From NCBI GenBank assembly GCA_027483665.1, contig JAIXUC010000002.1:1-64000 (forward strand): 64,000 nucleotides of DNA. The letters run 5' to 3'. Numbering within the stretch: the stretch's first letter is position 1; every line of letters starts with the position of its first letter. The DNA is from Comamonadaceae bacterium (GTDB taxonomy: Bacteria > Pseudomonadota > Gammaproteobacteria > Burkholderiales > Burkholderiaceae_C). The notes under the pieces are model-generated. The model searched no databases. It saw nothing but the letters and a program-made list of their open reading frames with translations, and was not told the origin of the DNA. The position numbers and the translations under genes were made by a program. Shown piece after piece: positions 1 through 9,426 of this stretch.

Positions 1-1559
<1,559 letters not shown>

Positions 1560-1563
<4 letters not shown>

Positions 1564-2630
1564 GTCAGGCTGGCTTGGGTGGAATTGTTGTTAGAGATGG
1601 GACGGTACTCATGGGCCAGCCCGTGGTAGGCCATGTACCAAGACACAAAGCGGCCAACGCCGTCCCGCACGCTCACTTGCGGGCAGAAGTCCACAGCGTT
1701 AGCGAGTCGGCTTGTGTCTGCCGTGGTGTCAGGAACATCGCCCGGCTGAAGGGGGAGCAGTTCGACCACGGCGGGCTTACCGATAGCAGCTTCCAGCGCT
1801 GCGATGTAGTCCAGCAAGCCCACGCTCTCGCTGCTGCCAATGTTCAGCAGCCGAAAGGGTGCCTGGCTGGTGCCTGCGTCGGGGGCCATGGCGTCCCAGG
1901 CGGAATTGGGCTGTGCAATTTGGTCGCTGGCACGAACCACACCTTCTGCGATGTCGTCCACGTAGGTGAACGCTCGGGAGTGGTTGCCATGGTTGAACAC
2001 CTGAATGGGCTCGCCCGCCAGAATTTTTCGGGTGAACAAAAACAGCGCCATGTCTGGGCGCCCCCAGGGGCCGTACACAGTGAAAAAACGCAAGCCTGTG
2101 GTGGGCAACCCGTACAGGTGGCTGTAGGTGTGCGCGGTCAGCTCGTTGGTTCGTTTGGTGACCGCGTAAAACTGCAGGGGGTGGTCTACCCCCTGGTCCT
2201 CGCTAAAAGGCAGCTTGCGATTCGCGCCGTAGACGCTGCTGGTGCTGGCGTACGTGAGGTGCGGCACATCGTGCCGTCGACAGGCCTCGATCACGTTGAG
2301 AAAACCAGTCACATTGCTGTCGATGTAGGCCTGTGGGTTCTCTAGGCTGTAGCGCACGCCGGCTTGGGCTGCTAGGTGAATGACGCGCTCAAACCGGTGT
2401 TGTGCAAACAGCGCGTCGATGTCGGCTCGTTGTGCGACGTCGGCCTTCACGAAAGAAAAGTTGGATGCCGACGGCGACCGTTCAAGTTGCTGCAGGCGGG
2501 CTTGCTTCAGCGCCGGGTCGTAGTAGTCGTTGAGGTTGTCCAGGCCGACCACCGTGTCACCCCGTGCCAGCAGACGTGAGACCACATGAAACCCAATGAA
2601 GCCAGCCGCTCCGGTGACCAGCACTTTCAT
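1560..2630 (-). CDS. NAD-dependent epimerase, UDP-glucuronate 4-epimerase-like
   Basis: This is a 356-residue extended short-chain dehydrogenase/reductase. The N-terminal glycine motif is [11 protein letters not shown]. The catalytic serine/tyrosine/lysine region shows [14 protein letters not shown] followed by YAVTKRTNE. The block [20 protein letters not shown] is characteristic of UDP-glucuronate 4-epimerases (LpsL/CapI/GAE group), which interconvert UDP-GlcA and UDP-GalA. It sits between the EPS MarR regulator and the TviB-like dehydrogenase with ATGA overlaps at both ends, so it belongs to the polysaccharide operon. Because its partner makes an N-acetylated uronic acid, an epimerase acting on UDP-GlcNAcA is a possible alternative. 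Confidence 0.88.
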
Positions 2631-2983
2631 GGGCGCTGCTCCAAGGTAACGCCAGCCGCTGCACCGGCGCGGTTTTCTTCCTGCAACTGGGTAATCTCCC
2701 GCTTCAGAGCCTCGTACTCGGCCAGCTTGAGCTTGAGGTATTGCGCCGTCAGGGTGGCTTTGGCGGTGACGCCCGAGGGTGTGAGGAGGTAGGCATAGCC
2801 GAGCTTGTTGTTGCTGCGGCTGAAGTTCTGCATCTTGACCTGACCCTTGGCCAGGAGCGCTTTCAGGCAGTAGTTGGCCTTACCCAGGCTGACCCCGAGC
2901 GCCTCTGCCAGCTCGCGCTGGGTGAGGTGGGGGTCGTCTTGCAGCAGGCGCAGTACGCGCAGTTGAACGTCGTCGGAGGGCAA
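2627..2983 (-). CDS. EPS-associated MarR-family transcriptional regulator
   Basis: This 118-residue protein has a winged-helix N-terminus ([20 protein letters not shown] is the recognition-helix region) and a C-terminal coiled coil of about 35 residues rich in Glu, Lys and Leu. It matches the small MarR-like family found within exopolysaccharide loci (TIGR04176 type). The best start is a TTG at 2983: the family normally starts at this point, and an in-frame TGA lies a few codons upstream. It overlaps the epimerase start by ATGA. A sigma70-like promoter and a 15-bp palindrome lie just upstream, suggesting autoregulation and separate control of the downstream sugar genes. The ligand or signal is unknown. 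Confidence 0.85.
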   Translation of the reverse strand: MPSDDVQLRVLRLLQDDPHLTQRELAEALGVSLGKANYCLKALLAKGQVKMQNFSRSNNKLGYAYLLTPSGVTAKATLTAQYLKLKLAEYEALKREITQLQEENRAGAAAGVTLEQRP

Positions 2984-2996
2984 AGTGTTCAGCTCT

Positions 2997-3042
2997 GTTC
3001 AAAGGTTGAACGCACTATAGCCGCTCACACCGCCCCCTCCAA
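2997..3042 (-). promoter_or_regulatory. Promoter and palindromic operator of the EPS MarR gene
   Basis: Read on the minus strand, TTGGAG (3042-3037), a 17-nt spacer and TATAGT (3019-3014) make a good sigma70 promoter. The -35 lies inside the end of the glycosyltransferase gene. The predicted start near 3007 falls inside a perfect inverted repeat, GTTCAA-AGG-TTGAAC, at 2997-3011; a further half-site GTTCAG lies at 2987. The arrangement fits repression by the MarR-type product encoded 14 bp downstream. The promoter is read directly; the binding partner is inferred. Confidence 0.6.
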
Positions 3043-3837
3043 CAGCGCGCGATCCGCGTCGCCCCACTTGTCGTCCAGTGCCATCAGGCGGTCCCGGTCA
3101 GCGAACGGCGGATAGCCGCCTTTCATGGTGAGGCGGATGTAGTGGTGCACGAAGCAGTCGAGCACGATGTGCATGGGGCGGATGTCGCCGTGGTCTCGGG
3201 CTCGTGTGGCGGTTCTCAGGTAGAGGTCGAAATCGGCTGCCTGAATGCGCTCGTCCCACAGGCCGATCTTGGCCAGCGCGCTGCGGCGAATCATGACGGT
3301 ATTGCCCACGAAGCCTTGCAGCGTCTGCCCTTCAAAACGCTTCTGGCGCTCGCGGCAGAAACCAGCCCAGTTGGGGTACATCCAGCGGTGCATCCAGCGA
3401 AGGTGGTGCTCTTGCGTGCCCAGCAGGCTGACCAGCCCGCGGATGCGCTGCCAGCGCCTCTTCAGGCGCTGCGTGGCCTCGGGCGTCTCCACGCGCTCCA
3501 CGCCGCAGCAGGTGGCCACTTCCAGGCCGTTGCGCTCCATGCTGGTCACCAGCGTCTGGTCCCAGCCGGGGCTCACGATGATGTCGTTGTTCAGAAACGC
3601 CAGCCAGTCGTACCGGGCCAGGGCGATGCCCTGGTTTTGGCAATGCGGGTAGGAATAGTTGGCGGGGTTTCGGACGACGCGCACGCCTTCGGCCTCGAAA
3701 AACTCGGCGCTGCCGTCACCTGAGGCGTTGTCGATGATGATCAGCTCGAAAGGCAGGCTGCTGGCTGCGCGCAGGCGCTGCAGAAACAGCCGGTTCATCG
3801 GCAGCTGTTTGTGGACGGCGGTGATGATGCTGATCAT
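3025..3837 (-). CDS. Family 2 glycosyltransferase
   Basis: This is a 270-residue GT-A glycosyltransferase. The N-terminus MISIITAVHK opens the nucleotide-binding fold. ELIIIDNASGDGSAEFF and the DxD-like FLNNDIIVSPGWD are typical of the family, and LRTATRARDHGDI lies further on. Its start overlaps the stop of the O-antigen ligase-like gene by ATGA, which fixes the start because the open frame continues upstream with unrelated sequence. Context points to assembly of a surface polysaccharide or protein-linked glycan on the cytoplasmic face. Donor and acceptor sugars cannot be read from the sequence. Confidence 0.85.
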   Translation of the reverse strand: MISIITAVHKQLPMNRLFLQRLRAASSLPFELIIIDNASGDGSAEFFEAEGVRVVRNPANYSYPHCQNQGIALARYDWLAFLNNDIIVSPGWDQTLVTSMERNGLEVATCCGVERVETPEATQRLKRRWQRIRGLVSLLGTQEHHLRWMHRWMYPNWAGFCRERQKRFEGQTLQGFVGNTVMIRRSALAKIGLWDERIQAADFDLYLRTATRARDHGDIRPMHIVLDCFVHHYIRLTMKGGYPPFADRDRLMALDDKWGDADRALLEGAV

Positions 3838-5198
3838 GGGCGCGGGGTTTCTTGGGGTCTGGGAAACCATGCCAACACCAAGGCCGTGAGCAGGAAAAAG
3901 TGGCCCGCTTTCATGTCGATCAGCATCGAATTGAAGAGCACGCTGCTGGCAAAAGCAGCAGTTGCCACCGCCAACAAGACCTGGCGGGCGGGCTCCTGTG
4001 CAGCCCAAGCCAGCCAAGCCATGCGCACGAACAGGGCCAGGTAGAGCAGCAGGCCGGGTAGCCCCAGGCCAGCCCACATATATAGATACTCGTTGTGCGG
4101 GTTGCCGCTGCCGTGGTCGCTGAGGGCGCCACCGCGCCGCTGGGTGTGGGCCATGAACTGGGCCGGAAACTGGGACAAACCCACGCCCAGCACTGGTGAA
4201 TCTGCAATCACTTCCACGGTGGTTTCCCAAAAGCGCAGCCGCAGGCCGCTGGAGGTGTTGACCAAGCCGCGTTGCTGATCTTGGGTGTCCAGATATTGCT
4301 GCACCTCTGTGATGACCAGCTGCACCCGGTGGCGCGCCTCCGGCACCACCCAAATGGCACCCACCAACAGGGCTGGGCCCAGCAAACCCACCGCCATCGC
4401 CCGCAAGCCCACTCGGCGGCTGGCCAGCGCAGCCCAAACCAACAAGGCGGCCAGCAGTGTCACGTAGCCGGTGCGCCGCCCAGTGACCCACAGCAGGGTG
4501 AACAGGCCCAAAACAGCCAGGGCCAGCAAGGCCCAGCGCGATGCGGGCCATTCTGGCCATACCGGCCATACCGGCCATACCGGCCATGCGCGCCGTGCGG
4601 GTTCCTGTCCCACCTCGTCTGTGCTTGGTGTCCGCGGCCAGCCACGCAGTGCGGCAGGGTGAACGACCAACCAAAAGCAGGCCACGATGGCCAAAGTCAG
4701 CATGGGGCCTGCCACGTCGGCGGTGCCGGGGTAGTAGCGGTTCACCGGAGGCAAGCCATCCAGCAAATAGGGCAGGGCGCCCGCCAGCACGAAGGCGCTC
4801 ATGCAGGCCGCAAAAGCCAGCACCACAGTCAGCCGGTGGCGCGCGGCCATGAACAGTGGGGACCACAGCACCAAAAAAAGCAGAACCCTAAAGTCGCCCA
4901 GTTGCCGCAGGGCCTCAGCCGTGCCAGCACCGGCCGCCAAGTCGCGCAGCAGCAACCAGCCCAACAAAGCCAAGCTGATCCAGGCAAGCGGTTCGCGCAG
5001 CAGGCCCCAAGGCCGGTACTTGGCCCACACCCACAGAGCCACCAAGCTCACCACCAAAGCCATCAAGTTGGTGAGTGCGGTCGAGGCGAACACGCACACG
5101 GTCATCAAGCCCAGCAACAGCGCCACCGCGGGGTGTCCGTTCAGGAGGGTGGGCGCGATGGCGGTGGAGACGGTGACGCCTTTGGGCTGAGGGTGCAT
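3834..5198 (-). CDS. O-antigen ligase/polymerase family membrane protein
   Basis: This 454-residue polytopic membrane protein has about ten hydrophobic segments and a large polar loop. Near the C-terminus GVGLSQFPAQF and NPHNEYLYMWAGLGLPGL match the Wzy_C/WaaL domain, whose periplasmic loop acts in transfer or polymerisation of undecaprenyl-linked glycans. The ATG at 5198 is the most plausible start; the open frame further upstream only runs antisense to argB. A five-copy 9-bp repeat adds WPV tripeptides near residue 205. It is the first gene of the minus-strand polysaccharide group and diverges from argB. Ligase (WaaL) and polymerase (Wzy) cannot be separated by sequence alone, and a glycoprotein O-oligosaccharyltransferase is also possible. 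Confidence 0.78.
   Translation of the reverse strand: MHPQPKGVTVSTAIAPTLLNGHPAVALLLGLMTVCVFASTALTNLMALVVSLVALWVWAKYRPWGLLREPLAWISLALLGWLLLRDLAAGAGTAEALRQLGDFRVLLFLVLWSPLFMAARHRLTVVLAFAACMSAFVLAGALPYLLDGLPPVNRYYPGTADVAGPMLTLAIVACFWLVVHPAALRGWPRTPSTDEVGQEPARRAWPVWPVWPVWPEWPASRWALLALAVLGLFTLLWVTGRRTGYVTLLAALLVWAALASRRVGLRAMAVGLLGPALLVGAIWVVPEARHRVQLVITEVQQYLDTQDQQRGLVNTSSGLRLRFWETTVEVIADSPVLGVGLSQFPAQFMAHTQRRGGALSDHGSGNPHNEYLYMWAGLGLPGLLLYLALFVRMAWLAWAAQEPARQVLLAVATAAFASSVLFNSMLIDMKAGHFFLLTALVLAWFPRPQETPRP
4546..4590 (-). repeat. Five-copy 9-bp tandem repeat within the O-antigen ligase gene
   Basis: Five copies of GGCCATNCC-type units (plus-strand view) lie end to end; the middle three are identical (GGCCATACC) and the outer two differ. 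On the minus strand they encode repeated Trp-Pro-Val units in a stretch linking two membrane segments. A 9-bp unit keeps the frame, so copy-number change would alter loop length without breaking the gene. Confidence 0.85.
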
Positions 5199-5216
5199 AA
5201 GCCGCGAGGATGTTAG

Positions 5217-6179
<963 letters not shown>

Positions 6180-6259
6180 GAGCGCCCCGACCCAGCTCAG
6201 AATCCTGCTCAGACAACTGCCCAGAGACCGACTCAGACCCCTCAGTTAGAGTGCTGCCC

Positions 6260-6925
6260 ATGTCCGAACTCGACACGACCCCGCCGGCCGCAGCCGAGCC
6301 CGACACTGCAGCGCCGGCCCGCAAGCGCCCCAAGCCGGGTGAGCGGCGCGTTCAGATCTTGCAGGCCCTGGCCACCATGCTCGAGCAGCCGGGCGCAGAG
6401 CGCGTGACCACCGCTGCGCTGGCGGCCCGACTGGATGTCAGCGAGGCGGCGCTTTACCGCCACTTCGCCAGCAAGGCGCAGATGTTCGAGGGGCTGATCG
6501 ATTTCATCGAGCAGTCGGTGTTCAGCCTCATCAACCAGATCATCGAGCGCGAGCCACAAGGCCAGGCGCAAGCCGCGCGTATCGTCGCCATGCTCTTGCA
6601 GTTCGCCGAGAAGAACCCCGGTATGGCGCGCGTGATGGTGGGTGATGCGCTGGTTTATGAAAACGAGCGCCTGCAGCAGCGCATGAACCAGTTCTTTGAC
6701 AAGGTCGAGGCGGCGCTGCGCCAAGGCCTGCGCGCAGAAGCCGAAGCAGCGGCTTCAGCCGGCCTCATCCCCGGCACAATCGCCACGCCCACGGTCGACG
6801 CGCAAGTCAAAGCCGCTGCGCTCACGGCCCTGGCAGTCGGGCGCTTGCAGCGTTTTGCACGCTCTGGTTTCAAGCGTCATCCCACAGAACAACTCGACGC
6901 CACGCTGGCCTTGTTGCTTCGGTGA
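6260..6925 (+). CDS. slmA: Nucleoid occlusion factor SlmA (TetR family)
   Basis: This protein of about 221 residues has a TetR helix-turn-helix: TTAALAARLDVSEAALYRHF is the DNA-binding stretch. The following FASKAQMFEGLIDFIEQSVF closely matches SlmA/Ttk. SlmA binds chromosomal sites and inhibits FtsZ ring formation over the nucleoid, so it is functionally tied to the ftsZ gene about 48 kb away in the same window. An in-frame GTG at 6251 is an alternative start; the ATG at 6260 seems better. Its TGA overlaps the GTG of the next gene. A general TetR repressor is the alternative reading. Confidence 0.82.
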   Translation: MSELDTTPPAAAEPDTAAPARKRPKPGERRVQILQALATMLEQPGAERVTTAALAARLDVSEAALYRHFASKAQMFEGLIDFIEQSVFSLINQIIEREPQGQAQAARIVAMLLQFAEKNPGMARVMVGDALVYENERLQQRMNQFFDKVEAALRQGLRAEAEAAASAGLIPGTIATPTVDAQVKAAALTALAVGRLQRFARSGFKRHPTEQLDATLALLLR

Positions 6926-7668
6926 GTTCTGCAGTGGCTGCTGCGGCGGATGCGGCAGTGAACGCTGCTGAAGTGGTTCTGGGGGCAGGGCGCTTGCGCC
7001 TGCTGCCCAGCGGTGCCGCTTTGTGCGAGGCCACGCAATCGCTCTTGGTGGCAGACCTGCATTTGGGCAAGGCGCACAGTTTTCGCCGTCAAGGCGTGCC
7101 GGTTCCAGCGGGCACCACGGCGCAATCTTTGGCGCAGTTGTCGGCTGATGTGCTGGCCAGTGGCGCCAAGACCATCGTTTTTCTGGGTGACTTTTTGCAC
7201 GCCCGCCACGCCCAAGCCGTCATGCCAGCCGTGGCTGCCTGGAGAAAGCAGCACGCGCAGGTGGCCTTGTGGCTGGTGCGCGGCAACCACGACCGGCACG
7301 CCGGAGACCCTCAGTTCAGCGAGCCTGAACTTGGCAACACAACGCTGGACCTGAGCTGTTTCGACGAGCCCCTGTTGCACGGCCCGTGGGCGCTGTGCCA
7401 TCACCCGCAAACCGTGCCCGGAGCCTACGCCCTGGCAGGCCACTGGCACCCGTGCATCGCCCTTCGTGGCAAAGGCCGCGACCGCCTGCGCCTGCCCTGT
7501 TTCTGGCTGGGCGACCCTGTTCAGCGCCCGCTGGGTGTGCTGCCGGCCTACGGTGCTTTCACCGGCATGCACCCCATTGAGCAGAGCCCACAAGACCGCG
7601 TGTTCGCCATTGCAGGCGACCGTGTCATGCCCGTCCACCCCTCACCAACCCTTTTGGAGCCCACATGA
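6922..7668 (+). CDS. pdeM: PdeM-type metallophosphoesterase
   Basis: This 248-residue calcineurin-like phosphoesterase has the full metal-binding set in order: ADLHLGK, FLGDFLHAR, VRGNHDRHAG and AGHWHP. The sequence resembles the 'ligase-associated DNA damage response endonuclease PdeM' group. That family is usually encoded beside an Lhr-type helicase, a ligase and an exonuclease, none of which is here. The GTG start overlaps the slmA stop as GTGA, and the stop overlaps the next gene by ATGA. So it is embedded in a translationally coupled run with slmA and a FAH-family enzyme. The substrate (DNA or RNA) is unproven. Confidence 0.75.
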   Translation: MSSAVAAAADAAVNAAEVVLGAGRLRLLPSGAALCEATQSLLVADLHLGKAHSFRRQGVPVPAGTTAQSLAQLSADVLASGAKTIVFLGDFLHARHAQAVMPAVAAWRKQHAQVALWLVRGNHDRHAGDPQFSEPELGNTTLDLSCFDEPLLHGPWALCHHPQTVPGAYALAGHWHPCIALRGKGRDRLRLPCFWLGDPVQRPLGVLPAYGAFTGMHPIEQSPQDRVFAIAGDRVMPVHPSPTLLEPT

Positions 7669-8525
7669 AACTCGTTCGCTACGGCCCTGCTGGCCGCGAA
7701 AAGCCCGGCCTGATTGACGCCAACGGTCGCGTGCGCGACCTCAGCGGCGAAGTGGCCGACATCGGCGCTGCCTACCTGTCTGATAAAGCGCTGGCCCGCT
7801 TGGCCCGCCTGAAGCCGGAGAAGCTGCCTTTGGTGCGCGGCACGCCACAAGCGTCGCTGCGGCTGGGCTGTCCGGTGGCTGGCATTGGCAAGTTCATCGG
7901 CATCGGGCTGAACTACGCAGACCACGCGGCTGAAGTGGGTGCGCCCATTCCCAAAGAGCCCATCGTGTTCATGAAGGCCACCAGTTGCATCCAAGGCCCG
8001 GACGACCCGGTGATGCTGCCCAGGGGTTCGGTGAAGTCCGATTGGGAGGTGGAGTTGGGCGTGGTGATTGGCACAACAGCACGCTACGTGTCGCAAAAAG
8101 ACGCGCTGTTGCACGTGGCCGGCTACTGCACCGTGAACGACTTGAGCGAGCGCGAATACCAAATGGAGCGCGGCTCGCAGTGGGACAAAGGCAAGGGCTG
8201 CGACACCTTCGGCCCTGTGGGCCCTTGGTTGGTGACGCGCGACGAGGTGCCACAGCCGCACAAGCTGTCGCTGTGGCTCGATGTGAACGGCCAGCGCATG
8301 CAAACCGGCAGCACCCGCACCTTGGTGTTTGGCGTGGCCAAGCTGGTGAGCTATGTCAGCCAGTTCATGACCCTGCTGCCCGGCGACCTCATCACCACCG
8401 GCACACCGCCGGGCGTGGGTTTGGGCATGAAGCCGCCGCGCTTCCTTCGGGCCGGTGATGTGATGACACTGGGCGTCGAAGGCCTGGGTGATCAATGCCA
8501 GCGCGTGCTGGCGTTTCAGAAATAG
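7665..8525 (+). CDS. Fumarylacetoacetate hydrolase family protein
   Basis: This 286-residue protein has the FAH fold. GIGLNYADHAAEVG starts the catalytic domain; FMKATSCIQGPDDPV and DWEVELGVVIG carry the metal-binding acidic residues; LPGDLITTGTPPGVG closes the active site. The family includes hydrolases, decarboxylases and isomerases of aromatic and sugar-acid breakdown, such as 2-keto-3-deoxy acid or acylpyruvate hydrolases. The reaction cannot be fixed from sequence. It overlaps the PdeM gene by ATGA and is followed by a hairpin that may end the transcript. Confidence 0.85.
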   Translation: MKLVRYGPAGREKPGLIDANGRVRDLSGEVADIGAAYLSDKALARLARLKPEKLPLVRGTPQASLRLGCPVAGIGKFIGIGLNYADHAAEVGAPIPKEPIVFMKATSCIQGPDDPVMLPRGSVKSDWEVELGVVIGTTARYVSQKDALLHVAGYCTVNDLSEREYQMERGSQWDKGKGCDTFGPVGPWLVTRDEVPQPHKLSLWLDVNGQRMQTGSTRTLVFGVAKLVSYVSQFMTLLPGDLITTGTPPGVGLGMKPPRFLRAGDVMTLGVEGLGDQCQRVLAFQK

Positions 8526-8567
8526 CGCAACGCGGCGCGGGTAAACCCGCAGCTTGCTTGGGTGCGG

Positions 8568-8601
8568 CCCCCTAATTGCCCAAAGTTGGTCAATTGGGGG
8601 G
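8568..8601 (+). terminator. Hairpin after the FAH-family gene
   Basis: CCCCCTAATTG at 8568-8578 pairs with CAATTGGGGGG at 8591-8601 (one G-U pair), with a 12-nt loop. It lies 42 bp past the stop of the FAH gene and before the tetR promoter. No long T run follows, so it is a weak intrinsic terminator or a regulatory palindrome. Confidence 0.4.
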
Positions 8602-8606
8602 TCTTC

Positions 8607-8630
8607 TGGTACAAAATAGCACGACCGTTC
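8607..8630 (+). promoter_or_regulatory. Extended -10 promoter and candidate TetR operator
   Basis: TGG-TACAAA at 8607-8615 reads as an extended -10 element for the tetR gene at 8650. The predicted start is near 8622, inside an imperfect inverted repeat of pattern GNACGNNCGTNC at 8619-8630. That position suits autorepression by the encoded TetR protein. The 11-mer TAGCACGACCG at 8617 recurs with one change at 9378, before the acyl-CoA dehydrogenase gene. Confidence 0.4.
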
Positions 8631-8649
8631 TTTTTACTCCAGACCCAAC

Positions 8650-9351
8650 ATGACCGATCAGGACGCGGCCTCCGCCCATCTCCCGCCAAGCCAGCCCGAG
8701 CCCTCATCACAGGCAGCCCCAGAGGCCCACCGCGAAGGCCGGGCTTTGCTCAAGGGGCAGCAAACCAAGGTCGCCATCATCGATGCGGCTTTGGGGCTGG
8801 CTGGGCAAACGGGGCTGGAAGGCTTGAGCATCGGCACCTTGGCCGAGGTCACGCGCATGAGCAAATCAGGCGTGTTCGCGCATTTCGGCTCGCGAGAGGA
8901 GCTGCAGATTTCCGTGGTTCGAGAGTACTTCGCCCGCTTCGAAGACGAGGTGTTCTTCCCCGCTCTGGCCGAGCCCCGGGGATTGCCCCGGCTGAGTGCG
9001 CTGTTTGCGAACTGGATGAAGCGCGTGGCCGTGGAAATTCAGTCGGGCTGCATCTTCATCAGCGGCGCGGTGGAGTTTGACGATCGCCCAGGCCCCGTGC
9101 GCGATGCGCTGGCCACCTCGGTAGACACCTGGTTGGCCGCCATGCACCGCGCCGTGGTGCAAGCGCGCGATGAAGGGCATCTGGATGCAGCCGCCGATGC
9201 GCAGCAGATCGTGTTCGAGATTCACGGGCTCATCTTGGCGCTGCATTACGAAGCGCGCTTTCTGCGCCGGCCCGGTGCCATTGCACGCGCCAACACCGGC
9301 TTTGAGCAAATCCTCTCGCGTTATGCGCCCAGGTCTGGCGCCTCCAACTGA
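8650..9351 (+). CDS. TetR/AcrR-family regulator, probable controller of the acyl-CoA operon
   Basis: This 233-residue protein has an N-terminal 40-residue low-complexity tail. A TetR DNA-binding domain follows (VAIIDAALGLAGQTGLEG, then IGTLAEVTRMSKSGVFAHF), and then an all-helical ligand domain. It lies directly upstream of, and in the same direction as, a beta-oxidation operon, separated by 75 bp. The usual logic for such regulators is repression relieved by an acyl-CoA ligand; this is inference. A candidate operator overlaps its own promoter. Confidence 0.85.
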   Translation: MTDQDAASAHLPPSQPEPSSQAAPEAHREGRALLKGQQTKVAIIDAALGLAGQTGLEGLSIGTLAEVTRMSKSGVFAHFGSREELQISVVREYFARFEDEVFFPALAEPRGLPRLSALFANWMKRVAVEIQSGCIFISGAVEFDDRPGPVRDALATSVDTWLAAMHRAVVQARDEGHLDAAADAQQIVFEIHGLILALHYEARFLRRPGAIARANTGFEQILSRYAPRSGASN

Positions 9352-9377
9352 CCCACCCTGCAGCGCACCGCGCCACT

Positions 9378-9388
9378 TAGCACGCCCG
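9378..9388 (+). promoter_or_regulatory. Second copy of the TAGCACGNCCG motif before the acyl-CoA dehydrogenase gene
   Basis: TAGCACGCCCG at 9378-9388 differs by one base from the motif over the tetR promoter at 8617-8627. It lies 38 bp before the start of the first structural gene, where a repressor could act. It could also be chance in GC-rich DNA. Confidence 0.25.
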
Positions 9389-9426
9389 CGCAGCTTTCCC
9401 ACCGCATCGTCTTCAAGGAGCCCTTC

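Noticed and set aside
3838-4866. N-terminal extension of the glycosyltransferase frame over the O-antigen ligase gene
   Set aside because: It is a second phase of the ligase gene; the GT2 fold starts at MISIITAVHK and the ATGA overlap explains the start.
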